DNA of 64,000 bases from Phallus indusiatus (lineage: Eukaryota; Basidiomycota; Agaricomycetes; Phallales; Phallaceae), in contig JAQFWX010000002.1 in assembly GCA_027605045.1 (NCBI GenBank), positions 1,736,001 to 1,800,000 on the forward strand, read 5' to 3'. Both the position numbers and the translations under genes were made by a program. Positions 1 to 14,616 of this stretch are shown here, piece by piece. The notes under the pieces are model-generated. The model was not told where the DNA came from. It saw nothing but the letters and a program-made list of their open reading frames with translations, and ran no database searches. Every line of letters starts with the position of its first letter. Position 1 is the stretch's first letter.

Positions 1-53
1 TTTACAGCAAGTTGACAACTCGACTTATTTGATTGTCGCTTACCCTATGATTG

Positions 54-237
54 GGATGAGATTTTGCAGATCGAGTTGTTATCGCTGGAACAGAAGGGCC
101 TGAGGCTTCTCTGTCAAAATCGGCTTTAACCTCGTCTTGGATTGTACGCCAGCTCGTGAATCACATTTCCGTTCAATGTTCTCTTAGCCGTGCTCTCCGG
201 ACTGCCAGTACGATGCAAAATGCGTCGAAGTAACATC
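54..237 (-). CDS. Possible 5' part of a gene running off the left edge
   Basis: Tentative model. On the minus strand an ATG at 237-235 opens a frame beginning MLLRRILHRTGSPESTAKR. It needs one 37-nt GT-AG intron (about 120-84) to continue as EASGPSVPAITTRSAKSHP, and it reaches a good GTAAGC donor at 53. The Arg-rich start could be a mitochondrial presequence. It would be divergently transcribed from the tafazzin gene. The intron is shorter than others here and I recognise no domain, so chance is a real alternative. Confidence 0.25.
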
Positions 238-651
238 TTTATATATGATAGAGAAATACAAGTTGTTTGTGTGAATATTCCCCAGGATGAGCTTGAGAAC
301 GCTCACCGTTTGAGTGAAATTGTACCAACAGTGACAAACTCCAATCATGAAAAAAAAAGTTTGAAACAAGTGCAAAGCAGACTCGATGTCAACAGCCGTC
401 TGACAGGATGAATTCGCCCGCAACCCAGATGCGCCCTCAAAATCGTCCAATTTCTTTGTTCATAATAGAAAAGCAAGACTTGAGTACAAGGAGATACGTA
501 ATAAATGCCATGATCTGCGTTGCCGCCCTGCTCTTGACAAGAAAAGAGGCTGCCAGTGAAGTTGTTTTTCCTTTCGCGCTGTTCAAAAAATTGAAGCGCT
601 CACCGGCATTTGCCGTGCCGACGGTGACACGCATTCTCCCGCTGCCAGTGC

Positions 652-1841
652 GTGGAGACACTCCATGCATCCATGCACAAAAAGTCATTCATATCTGCGC
701 TAACACTCGGCACTGTCGGATTAGCCTCAAAAGCGTTTTTGAAGTTCGGTTGCGCCGATGTTAAAGTGGTCGGACTTCAGCTGCTGCTCAATGAGATTGA
801 AAAGAGTCGGACAAGCACAGGTAAAGGATTCATAACCGGTGAAGTTTTTTGTTTTTAATCTTCATTTGACGAATTGATCGTTTAATGTTCTTGCAGTTTC
901 TAATCATATATCTGTGTTAGAATCCCAATTCATCCTCGAGTCTTACAAGACGAACTAACAGCAGTCGAATTAGCATGGACGAACCTCTCATGTGGGGTAT
1001 CTTACCAACTTCCCACTTTTTTCGTGCTAGACCTTTAAGATGGTCTTTGGGAGCTTCTGATATTTGTTTTACAAATCCGTGCGTCAACTTTCATGTTTAC
1101 TAGATGACTGGAGTTGTCAAATCTGACACAGCGCCATCCGGCAAGAAAAGTTTCTTTTCTGAATTCTTTCGTCAAGGACAAGTACTAGAAACCGTCAGAG
1201 GGGCAGGTATCTATCAATCTTCCATAGATCGCTCAATCGAGCTCCTTAATGCCGGAGAGTGGGTTAGTGCTTTCGTTGTCTGGTTTTTGCCGCGCTTTTA
1301 CTAAATGACGATTTGGGCTCTAGATACATGTCTTCCCGGAAGGCAGAACTGTCCAGCCACCGCATTCAAATCTGCAACGTCTTAAATGGGGAATGTCAGT
1401 TACTTGATATATTATGCCACTCATGAAATGACATCTCCCATTTTCCTTAGCGGTAGAATGCTAATGGAAACCAAAGTCGTTCCAGCAATACTCCCGATAT
1501 GGTTGACCGGTATGCCCTTTGCCTCAGTGGTTACTTGCCGAAAATTATCGTTTCCTTTCATAGGATTTGACCAAGTAATGGACCAAAATCGTTCTTTTCC
1601 CAAATTTCTTCCCCGTCCGGGCAAACGGCTCGGCGTTACCATCACCCACTCTGAAGAACTCCAAACGCGAATTTCGCAGATATTGGCAAAAAGGGACTCC
1701 CAACGACTTCACAATCCCGTCGAGACGGATATTATACGTTCAGAATTGACTGCTGCTATAAGAGAAGCGTTAGTGGCTTTAGGAACCAAAGTTTCTGGTG
1801 AGGTTGCAGAGCAGCAACTGAAGAAGGGCAAAGAAGTTTAA
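652..1841 (+). CDS. TAZ1: Tafazzin-like phospholipid transacylase
   Basis: Tafazzin is a mitochondrial monolysocardiolipin transacylase that remodels cardiolipin acyl chains. Seven exons give about 276 residues: 652-838, 897-915, 974-1078, 1151-1262, 1324-1394, 1451-1509 and 1564-1841, all with GT-AG introns. Visible family features: LTLGTVGLASKAF near the N-terminus, the HX4D acyltransferase motif in SNHISVMDEPLMWG (His and Asp present), RWSLGASDICFTNP, the WIHVFPEGRT block, KWGIGRMLMETKVVPAILPIW, and PRPGKRLGVT. A second in-frame Met at 673 could be the start; 652 was taken as the first Met in the frame. The acceptor at 1150 was chosen because nearer acceptors give a frameshift or stop, whereas this one yields FTNPFFSEFFRQGQVLET, as in relatives. 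No defects are visible, and length is close to the fungal family. Confidence 0.9.
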
Positions 1842-2523
1842 TTGGCTTCCTTAAAAATTGATGAGTAATTGAAATGTTTACTTTTAAATATATTATCCAA
1901 CTTTAGAGTATTAATATACCTTAATAATCCTATGACAATAGGGGGTTGAGCCCCTGTCACATAGCTGTGTTGCAGTTTTCTATCTAATCAGGAGGCTAAA
2001 AGATTAGTGATGAACGAAATCTTATCGATTTCTCTAGAGCACTAGATTCGCCGGACACCATACGAAATTCCTATGAGCTTCGCCGGTGCACTGCGATATG
2101 AACCGGTATCATGCCATGGCTGGTAAACAACATTTGCCACTTGTGCGAGTAAATTCCGTAGCGCATCTACAAATAAGATCAAACTTCTTACTACAACATC
2201 TGCACTTTAAACTCTAACCACTCCGGAACTGACAAGCTCCAATAAACTCAATTGGTGCATGGCGCCATGCACGGCGGTGTCCGGGCGCCGGCAGGCTGCA
2301 GTGCGCCTTTGGCCATGGACTATTAGCGTCTCCAACATACCCTTACAGTGCCCATTGTCAAAATACACCACACAGCAAAATGCCCAGCAATCTTATTGGA
2401 TAAGATGCCGAGATTTATCTGGCGCGTTGAATCACAATGCCAAGCATTGAAAAAAAGGAGTAGAATAAATACTAGGGCCGCGCAAGTCTTTAAGTCAGGA
2501 CTCAGATTTTGCCCTCACTCATA
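1842..2523. other. Intergenic region with first copy of the CAX upstream segment
   Basis: No gene is seen. From about 2250 to 2480 the sequence resembles 5405-5640, upstream of the second CAX gene. Shared stretches include GGCGCC-containing blocks, a CCATTGTCAAAA/AATTGTCAAAAG stretch, ATGCCAAGC and AAAAAAGGAGT. So the tandem duplication included the promoter. Confidence 0.6.
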
Positions 2524-2601
2524 ATGACCTCACTTCCTACGCACGTAACGCCAATTAATGATGTATCAGATTATAAGCGTACAGTACCTTTCTTATAATT
2601 C

Positions 2602-4826
2602 ATGCTGTATTGCTCTGTGACGTCGTCTATAGCTCGCCTTTCGCAGCTCAGCTCCGAGTCAACCGCTCAGACATGCCCTGACAGAGGCGAGGAACAGTGG
2701 CAGGAGCTTGAACGCGGTCGCCGTCTTCTCGACCAACGTCATTTGGCCCGAGTAAAATTTTGGGAAAGATTCACAGGAGAAAATCGGAAAAATATTCCTG
2801 GTGTATGGATGAGCTTCAAAGCGACCGTGTTCTCATCCTGTTTGTCGTTCTGAACATCACTTATATTGATATTTTATTAATGAGCGTGTCATTATTAAAC
2901 GATTAGGGTTAAATGTTTTCCTCGTACTAATTCCAATCGCTTGGGTCTCGCATTTCATGGATTCATGGAACAAAGATGCCACATTTGCACGTGAGTGCCG
3001 TTTTCTTACTTTAAAACAAAATAGCCTTACGGACAATTGTGCTCTAATTATACGATTTAGTCTGTTTCTTGGCGATGATTCCTCTAATTGGCCTATTTGA
3101 ATTTGGAGGAGAACAAATGGCAATATATTGCGGAAAGGTGATTCAAATTCCGTATTCATTGCCGTTGATATCAAGCTGACAATTTGAAAAGGTAGTTGGT
3201 GATTTGATTATTGTGACACTCAACAAGTGAGATCAATGTGAAATTGACTTGTCATTCAAAATACTCATCATTACGCAAAAGCGCTGTCGAAGCGGCTTTA
3301 GCTATAATTTTATTAACCAAATGCGAGTAAGTCGCGGAGATTGACGTTTTCCGGACTTTATTCTCAAATTTAATGCAATCTAGATTAAAGCTTCTTCAAT
3401 CCACAGTTTCAGGCACATGCCACCTCTAACTATTCGCGTTGACGTACCTGACAATCTTTTTATAGGAGTTATTCTTTTACACCTACTCCTTATCCCTGGC
3501 GTATCGTTCCTGGCTGGCGGTGCTGAAATTGTACAGCAAAGCCTAGATCCCCATGCAACACAGCTCAATCAGTCTCTTCTTACTATAGGGCGAGTCACAA
3601 TAACGCAGTTGCTTCTTATAAGTTTATATAGGAATAACCATCTCTCATAGAATCCTCACTCTCCTTGTTCCGACGGCTCTTTTCGCAGCACTAGACCCCG
3701 GCGTCGGTTCTCCCGATGAAACCATATTCCTCAATGATAAGTTTAGGGGCGACATTTTGCGCTTCAGCCGCGGTCTGGCTGTTTTACTCCTGATCATGTA
3801 AGCTCAATTCAATCTTTCACCTTGATTATGCCAGATATTAGTACAACTTGACTGCCCATAGTTACGCTGCCTCGAGAGTCTTTCTTTTAGATCCTCCTGG
3901 TAAAGGAAATGCTCTATCAATAGATGCAGATTCGGACGCGCCAACTGAGTTGCAAGAACTAGAGAGCGAGCTGGCTCACGAAACTCCCTTGGTAAATCCT
4001 TGGTTTTGTGTAACATTCCTTATTATCACGGTTGCCGTAATGTCCGCGACTGCTGAATTTGTAGGATGATTTATTCGTACATGCACTTGATGCGTTTTTC
4101 TAATTTTTTTTTTCATACAGCTCGTGGACAGTATTGATTTCGTCCAAGAGAATAGCCACATTACGAAGGAGTACGTTCTTCCAAGTTATCTTTGACATCT
4201 TTTTCTGACAGACGAGATCTACTATATCAGATGGTTCGGTGTAGTTCTGTTACCTCTGGTTTCATTCAGCGGAGATGGAGTCGTAGCCATAATATTTTTC
4301 TTGAAGAAAGCTTTATTATTTAAACCCGAAAGACCAACCAGTTTGGCTAAGGCCGAGGCTATTGATATGAGCATCCAATTCACATTATTTTGGCTTCCTG
4401 TTTTGGTTCTTTTAGGCTGGTGGATTGATAAACCATTTCACCTCTTGTTCGGTATGTCTCAGTTGTCTCTCAGTGTATAACCTTTTTTTAACATATTTTT
4501 AGATCTTTACGAAGTCGCACTTTTAGTTGGAGCTTGCTTCCTTGTGAATTCCGTGACTGCAGATTCGAAAACAAATTGGGCCGGTGAGTAATGTCCTCAT
4601 AATGAGCTTATGGTATGGTCATGGAGTTCCATTTAGAGGGTCTTATTCTGTTGTCTTTCTATATTATGATTGTAAGTTGGTATTTCTCATTTTTCGGTAT
4701 GGATGCTCACGAAGCGTTTTGGTGCAGGCATTGGTTACGTGGTATTATGATGGACAACCGCAACTCAGACAATTGTTGCAATGTGAATCGGTCGCGGCAG
4801 TTCTTAATGGCGGGACACTTGAATGA
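2602..4826 (+). CDS. CAX-type Ca2+/H+ exchanger, tandem copy 1 (possibly impaired)
   Basis: Membrane cation/proton antiporter of the CaCA superfamily, probably vacuolar; the ion is not provable from sequence. It is a multi-exon gene colinear with copy 2 (5681-7982). Recognisable pieces are WERFTGENRKNIPGVW, FEFGGEQMAIYCGK, TLNNAVEAALAIILLTKCE (first alpha-repeat acidic residue), GVSFLAGGAEIVQQ, NPWFCVTFLIITVAVMSAT, GVVLLPLVSFSGDGVVAII (second repeat) and the C-terminal ALVTWYYDGQPQLRQLLQ. The position matching copy 2's start is the ATG at 2524 (MTSLPTH), but an in-frame TAA follows at 2596-2598. Translation would therefore have to begin at Met 2602, giving a shortened N-terminus without the His-rich stretch of copy 2. 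Two introns start with GC instead of GT (3413 and 3590), where copy 2 has GT. It may be a functional divergent copy or an early pseudogene. Confidence 0.75.
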
Positions 4827-5680
4827 ATGTGATTGTAAAGATCACACTGGGTCCTTGAAAGCGAAAGCTCGACTAGTGGGGCAGTATTTATTCAAAGCCT
4901 GTTTTGCTTGACAGGTTATGCAGTGCATGTATTTATCTACTTAATATATAAGCATTTAGTTCACTAGATTTATTTCCGATGCACAGGAGGAAATGTTTGG
5001 GATTCGAAATTGAATTAGAGTTTGCCTTATGCATCTGTTTTGAGCGGAGCTATTATGCTTTATGGATAAAGTCTTGGATTGTCTCTTGGAATGTGGGAGG
5101 GCAGCGGGTGTTGGGTAATACCTACTGCAAAGTGTGAACACATGCATATGAATCCTGCCTTTCATGTCAAACCAACGTCTCCAAAATGTCTCTTCTGGGC
5201 GTCTTGGTCTGGAAGATCCTTAAGCTGCTTGGCTGATTGGCTGATTGAGTTTGTAACATGACTGCATACTCCACTTCAGTTCTTCCATATTCGACGTAAT
5301 GCATTCCACAGTTACTCTATTTCTATTAAAATGTCTACAAATGTCTGCACTTCAAAATTTGATAAGATTTAACTAGTGCGTTATCAAATTCTGAAATTCT
5401 TCGAACTAGCGGCGCCACCGGAGTGTGACGGCGCCCGGAACATGAATCTGAGCTTTGATTGGTGCCTTGCGCTACCACTGGCGTCTTCATGCCCTTAACA
5501 GCGCGAATTGTCAAAAGGTACACCACTTTTAACGTAGACATCCAGCGATCTCATTGGACGATGCTATACCGCCAAGATTCGTCACCAAGATGCCAAGCGT
5601 ACTTAAGGAAAAAGGAGTGAATTTAAATAATAGGCGTCAGTTCCTTGGACGTGGCCACTTGCCCTCGTAGTTTGCCCCCA
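4827..5680. promoter_or_regulatory. Intergenic region and upstream segment of CAX copy 2
   Basis: No gene is seen. The part from about 5405 to 5640 repeats the upstream segment of copy 1, so it probably carries the shared promoter. I could not identify a TATA box with confidence. Confidence 0.45.
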
Positions 5681-7982
5681 ATGGCCTCACTTCCAACACA
5701 TGCAAAGGACATCGACGAGGTAGCTCATGACAAAGGTGCAGTAGTCTTATTTATGAACAGTGTAGTATCGTTTCTGACGCTGTCTGTAGCTCATCATTCT
5801 CATCGCGACTCCCCGTCAACTACTCATACTACACATCGTGAGGGCAGTGCCGACGAGCATCAGCGGCATGAAACTGGACATCACCACCATTTCTTTGAAC
5901 AACATCCCATTCCTCAAAAATTTTGGGAAAGATTTAGAGGAGAAAATCGGGAAAACATACCTGGTGCATGGAAGAGCTTCAAAGTGACCCTGCTCTCATC
6001 CTGTTCGTTTCAAGCTTACGCCCATTTGTTCTACTGACATTATATTGATGGGCGTATCATAATTGCGGCTTAGGGTTGAATATCTTGCTTCTGGTCATTC
6101 CGATTGCTTGGGTCTCGCATTTCATGGATTCATGGAACAAAGACATTACATTTGCACGTGAGCACCGTTTCCTTAACCTATAACCAAGATGCCTTTACTA
6201 TAGATTCGTGCTTTGATCATATTTAATCACTCTAGTCTGTTTCGTTTCAATGATACCTTTAGAAGGCCTTTTTGAATTTGGCGGAGAGCAGATGGCTTTA
6301 TATTGTGGGAAGGTAATGTTGACGCTATATTTATTGCACTAGTATGAACCTAATATCTGCGAAGACAATTGGTGATTTAATCATTATTACGCTAAACAAG
6401 TGAGATATTGGCGTTTACCTTTAGTTCAAATCTTATTGAATCGTTGTTTAGCTCCGTCGAAGCAACCCTTGCTATTATTTTATTAACCAAATGCGAGTAC
6501 GTGGCAAAGGATAATTGACTCTTGATCTCAACAGCTAGAACTCAACGTAACCTAGATTAAAGCTCCTACAATCAACAATTTCAGGTACATGCTTTCACAA
6601 TTATTTCTTGGGCGTCTCTAACAGTGTTTTACAGGAGTCATTGTTTTACACCTACTCCTTATTCCAGGGGTATCGTTCCTAGCTGGCGGTGCTCAAATTA
6701 TACAACAACGCTTAGATCCTCACACAACTCAGCTAAACCATTCTCTTCTTACCATCGGGTACGTAATAATAACACTCGTTGAGCGCGTTAGACATGTTTC
6801 AATAATACGCCTTGCATAGAATATTTGCTCTTCTTCTACCGACGGCCCTGTTCGCAGCACTAGACCCCGGCGCCGGCTCTCCGGGCGAACTCACATTCCT
6901 CACCGATAAATTGAGAGACGACTTCTTGCGCTTCAGCCGCGGCTTAGCCGTTTTACTCTTGATCATGTAAGCCCCGCGAACTACTACCTCGAATGTGCTG
7001 AGTATCTTAATGAAACTACACATAGTTACACTTGCTCGAGATTCTTCATTTTGAATCCACCTGGTAAAGGAAATGCTCTATCAGTAGATATGGACGCGGA
7101 CGCGCCGCCTGCACTGCGATTAGTTGAACACAAGCTCGCTCACGAAAGTCCCTTGGTAAATCCTTGGTTTTGTGTAACGTTTCTTATTATCACCGTTGCT
7201 ATTATGGCTACAACAGCCGAATTTGTATGATTGCTCATACATTCACCGCACGCCTTTCTCTGAAATTTTTCTCTTCATGCAGCTCGTGGACAGTATTAAC
7301 TCCGTTCAAGAGAAAAGTCACATCACGAAAGAGTACGTCCTTCCAATTATTTTTAGCTTCATTTCTCTAGCTGACGAGGTCTATATCAGATGGTTCGGTG
7401 TAATCCTATTACCTCTGGTATCGTTCAGCGGGGACGGGGTCGTAGCCATAATATTTTTCTTGAGAGCCGCGTTATCACGCGAAAAACCTGAAACGCCAAC
7501 TCACTTGGCCAGATCCGAAGCGATAGACATGAGCATCCAGTTTATATTATTCTGGCTTCCTTTTTTGGTTCTTTTAGGCTGGTGGATTGGTAAACCACTT
7601 CACCTCCTGTTCGGTATGTCTTTATCCCCCAATGTATGACTTTTTTTACATGTTTTTTAGATCTGTACGAAGTCGCACTTTTAGTTGGTGCATGCTTCCT
7701 TGTGAATTCTGTGACTGCAGATTCGAAAACAAATTGGGCCGGTGAGTGAAGTTTTCCATTACTAAGTTATGGTATAGTCTCAAAATCCATTTAGAGGGTT
7801 TTATTTTGTTGTCTTTCTACATTATGATTGTAAGTTGTAATCCACCTTTCAATACAAACACTTACGAATCGTCCCCGGTGCAGGCATTGGTTACGTGGTA
7901 TTATGATGGACAAGTGCAGCTAAGGCAACTGTTGCAGTGTGAATCGGTCGCAGCGGCTCTTCAAGGCGGAGGACTGAAATGA
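5681..7982 (+). CDS. CAX-type Ca2+/H+ exchanger, tandem copy 2 (intact)
   Basis: Same family as copy 1: a multi-pass cation/proton antiporter, probably vacuolar. Fourteen exons (first 5681-6002, last 7884-7982) splice in frame to about 516 residues, all with GT-AG introns. The start at 5681 (MASLPTHAKD) is supported by the aligned MTSLPTH of copy 1; an upstream in-frame Met at 5645 is possible. Residues about 30-75 are strikingly His-rich (VAHHSHRDS, ETGHHHHFFEQH), a possible metal-binding cytosolic loop. Then come transmembrane segments with FEFGGEQMALYCGK, TLNNSVEATLAIILLTKC, GVSFLAGGAQIIQQ, AALDPGAGSPG, NPWFCVTFLIITVAIMATT, GVILLPLVSFSGDGVVAII, FWLPFLVLLGWWIGKP and YEVALLVGACFLVNSVTADS. 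The acidic residues of both alpha-repeats are present. Substrate (Ca2+, Mn2+ or other) is inferred only. Confidence 0.88.
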
Positions 7983-8456
7983 AGAAGTTGTCAGGATTAT
8001 TCTAAATTTTGGGTTACAATTTGATTGACAGAGTGTATTTATTCATCTATAGTTTTTTTTAAATAAGGTTTAATGGGTATTGTGGATGCATGTATTGATT
8101 TATAACAAAGGCCGAGACGTAACATTCATAAGCTATGGGGAAGGGAACGAATAAAAATTGAATAATGGCACACAAATAGAAAAAAAAATTTGCAACGTTT
8201 TCTACTTTCCAAGACGAGTCAATTTTCAAATCCCAGATGGTCACGACTCCCTAGGATCACTGGCCTCTTGCTAAAGGATGGCTAAAGGATGGCTAAAGGA
8301 TGTGCACTACCATGCCATACAATATAAGATCGTGCCAACGGAACTGAAATACAAATATACCTGATTGAGCGTTGCCAACGTCGCAACCACTGATAACATC
8401 AACATGCAATGTCTGTTGATGTGAACAATCGAAATGCGCCGGTACAAGGTACTATC
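7983..8456. other. Intergenic, with a short tandem repeat
   Basis: No gene is seen. At about 8270-8303 the unit GGCTAAAGGAT occurs three times in direct tandem. Confidence 0.5.
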
Positions 8457-8691
8457 ATGAAATGTAAATGCCCCTTCCTCTTTCTGGTGGTACTTAAGAT
8501 TATTCCAAGTCCCGTCGAACCCAGCACTCCATCTGGATCTGCAGCTCCATATCCTGTATGAATTACCTTCAATCGGTCATCTGCAGGTCGGATATCAGCA
8601 ATAGCTAAGCAGATGTAAACAACCCAAAGGAGAGGTTGACTCCTGTAAATTGATAAAACATGATAAGGACGAATTAACAGCTTCTTCGTGA
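8457..8691 (+). CDS. Candidate small secreted protein
   Basis: Speculative two-exon model, 8457-8555 and 8605-8691, joined by a 49-nt GT-AG intron in phase 0, giving about 61 residues. The N-terminus (MKCKCPFLFLVVLKIIPSP) has a hydrophobic core like a signal peptide. The second exon adds two further cysteines and a charged tail. No family is recognised. A frame this short can arise by chance, and I cannot exclude that the last exon is spliced onward. Confidence 0.22.
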
Positions 8692-10952
8692 TGTATAAAT
8701 TGCTCCCTGCACCACCGTGTTTGAGGACGAAAAGGTTAAGCTGATCCTAAGATCTACCCAAGAGGCTTGCTCTTCGATTCCGGGTATTTGTGTAACAACA
8801 GTTTTACGGAGTCACTCTCGATACCTTGGTTCACCGGTTAGTCGTATGCTTCGACAAGGATGCGGGCGGCCACTTTTTTTGCTATTCGGGCTTTCCGGAT
8901 TCTGTGCGGCGTGCACTGACGAATTGATGATTCATTCCATTCCTTCTTGTTTGGTATGTACTTCTTTTCTGTGTTTTTCAAATCTATATAAAACACCCTT
9001 CTGATCTCCCTGTAGATTCTGTGAAAGCCGTTTCGAGAATAAATTAGCATGAGACCAGTGGCGAGTGGCAACTTTTTGAATTGAAAGTCTCTGGATTCCG
9101 TGAGATATCATTTTATTTGCTCTTTACATTGTTAAGGAAAGTCATAATCTCCACTAGTATTGGCGCAAACTACCACGAAGCATGGGAATTCCAGATGGTC
9201 AAGCGTAGGTCATGCGATTGTACATGTTGCTATGTGAATTTCTTGTGAAACAAATGAATAAACGAGGTTGCGAAGTCTCACTACTTACCTCAAATTTCAA
9301 ACGACACCTGGAGAAATGTCATGTATTTATCTAGTCGATGGGTGTTTTCTCTACGCGAGGGGCGAGAGATCTGATTCAGATCGCTGATGTTTGCTCCATG
9401 GATTACGATTTTTAGGACGTTCATCCGACCTGAATAAAGGGTTATGTCACTTATTTGGCGTATATAATCGAAAGAATTGTCAAGGTTTTGTATGGTTCGC
9501 TTGTTTAATTCATGTCCACTTCGTCTTCCTGTCTTCCGACACGGAAACCTGTTTCCGATGAGTTCCTCGTATTTTTTTCTCCGATTGGTGTACAAGTGAA
9601 CGTGATTGACCTTCAAAACAGTGTTGGTGTTAAATTTCACCGTTTTCCATCTTTGATCGTCCCTCGCCCGTTTCTCAACTTCAAACGTTCCGTCGACGTC
9701 ATAACACCATACTAACAATGAAATTCACTTACAAGACTCGTCTAATGGGACTCCCGCTTTATCTCTGAGGAGTTAATCAAATCTCGTTCATCACCGGTTT
9801 CATCTGAAAATTCGTCATTCAAAATCGTGCAAAGCTTGACTACATCAAAGCCAAACGTTTACATTTGATGTAAGTTCCAGTATCGACTTAAAACGAATTT
9901 TACTTTCTGATTACAGCGCTGATTTATTCCACCGCTAGACACAATTTTTTTGGATAAAAATGGCGATCTTGTCGGCACGAGCACGGTTCACATATATAAC
10001 AAGGGACCGTGCACTTGGGGACCTCCCAGTCGAACATTGAGAGTTGGAATAATGGAAAAAGGCCTTGCGCTGGATTCGCTCTGAAGGTTGCCATTAGAAG
10101 CGTAGTTTCGCTTTCTCGCTTGTTTGTTAAATGTGATTTCGTATCTTGTTTGTTTTCTGAATGTGTTTTCATTCCTTGTTAGTTAAATGTATTTTTGTAC
10201 AAATCTCAAAATAGTCTCCTACATTATTAACTCGGAACGGTTCAAAATTCTCAGTTCGCCTTGTTTCGGTTGTCAAGCCTTCTCGAGAATTGAAACTGGT
10301 CAAACGGAGGATTCGTCGATCTGGTCTCAAAAACTTGTTCACCAGATGTCGAAAAACTTCAGCGGTGATAATATCTTCACAATACTTAATGACATAGAAT
10401 TTATATAACATAAAAACTCACAGTACAGTTGTTCGATCGGATCTCAAGAGAGATTAAAACTTTATCCGAACAGCCAGATATCACGATAAAACTCCCAGCC
10501 CCTCTGACCCCAGCGCGTAACACACGATGGTGGTACGAATTGAGAGCAATAGTGGCGCCGTTTGATTTCATTCCGGATGTATTGGAACAGCAAGGCATGA
10601 TGCAAAAAATGTTCTGGGATATGTATTGATAGTCGGATATCATCCGATGATGCAAAATAACTGTCATACCGGACTGTGTTTACAAGCCTCTGCTGAGGAA
10701 AAAAAGCTTTACAAAGCTTTACCAAAGCCTATAGAATGTCATCTTACGTAAGGGTTTGCTATATAAACTCATGAAAACATATGTCACAAATTTTCGAAGG
10801 AAACTGTGGACAATTGAGCGAGATTCCGCGGTCCGAAAATCGATGAAAACGCGGTGTGTGTGCATTTAGACGCACGCCTTTACATAATGAAAAGCGCTGT
10901 AGATACCATAGTCTCTTTTGCCTCCTGCTTGTCACTGGCCTTAGCATCTCAT
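8692..10952. other. Gene-poor stretch with no recognised genes
   Basis: About 2.2 kb in which I recognise no coding gene. The longest open frame is the 142-residue one listed separately. Duplicated sequence with the second PRP43 locus begins near 10905. Confidence 0.5.
9290..9718 (-). CDS. Uncharacterised open frame, 142 codons
   Basis: Uninterrupted minus-strand frame starting MLVWCYDVDGTFEVEKRARD, rich in Arg, Asn and Lys, with no domain, signal peptide or membrane segment that I recognise. No paralogue is seen in the window. A frame this long is expected about once or twice by chance in 64 kb, so it may not be a gene. Confidence 0.15.
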   Translation of the reverse strand: MLVWCYDVDGTFEVEKRARDDQRWKTVKFNTNTVLKVNHVHLYTNRRKKYEELIGNRFPCRKTGRRSGHELNKRTIQNLDNSFDYIRQISDITLYSGRMNVLKIVIHGANISDLNQISRPSRRENTHRLDKYMTFLQVSFEI

Positions 10953-14021
<3,069 letters not shown>

Positions 14022-14100
14022 ATGGTATCTGGATCCAAATCCTTGCGCTCTTTCCTGTTTCGTTAATTGATGCTGTATAATTTGGGATGTATATCACTGT

Positions 14101-14206
14101 GGAAAAAATTACCATTGAACGCCACTGATACTCAATGGTGATCCAGTGGCTCTACCCACTGAATATCAGTGGTTTGTCAGTGGTGTTCAGTGGTATTTTT
14201 CAACTG
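14101..14206. repeat. Short inverted-repeat (hairpin) element 3' of PRP43 copy A
   Basis: About 105 bp whose ends are imperfect inverted repeats (AAAAATTACCATTGAACGCC against GGTGTTCAGTGGTATTTTT), with repeated CCACTGA/TCAGTGG words inside, including the palindrome CCACTGAATATCAGTGG. An almost identical copy lies 3' of copy B (46921-47023). It could be a tiny MITE or a structured 3'-UTR/terminator. Confidence 0.6.
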
Positions 14207-14616
14207 ACGGTTACATGATAAGTCAAGTCCGGCGGTTTCTCGGTCAGTGCACTTATGTCGCTAGCCTCGGAACCAGCCTACCTGTTACGTAACCGCTCTT
14301 TTAGGTCAACTGAAAGCGCAGGTTGCTCCACAGGTAGCCTGGTCCGGACCGTATTGGAACCCCTGGCGTCAACCCTGATGTGACTCGTTCGGGGTCTTTC
14401 TATTACTAATCTATGACCTAATCCATGTATTTACTGTAGATACCTTTAATACACACGAATTTCTCTCTTTTTTTATATATTGCGAGGTAATAAGAATATT
14501 ATAAATCTCATTCTTCATAAGAATACACGATTTTGTCTCGAAAAAAACATGAAAAAACACGTCGCAGTCCCTGTGTCGCGTCGCGCTCAGGACCATGGAA
14601 CAGGGTCATCTTATCG
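14207..14616. other. Intergenic; nothing recognised
   Basis: Between PRP43 copy A and the DUF6589-type fragment I see only low-complexity AT-rich sequence near 14440-14500 and no gene. Confidence 0.5.

Noticed and set aside
437..688. Minus-strand 83-codon frame overlapping the tafazzin start
   Set aside because: Would need a 25-nt intron to look gene-like; more likely a shadow of the tafazzin first exon and 5' flank.
14120..14200. Regularly spaced CCACTGA/TCAGTGG words as a CRISPR-like array
   Set aside because: Eukaryotic contig, words alternate in orientation and spacing is irregular; it is an inverted-repeat hairpin.
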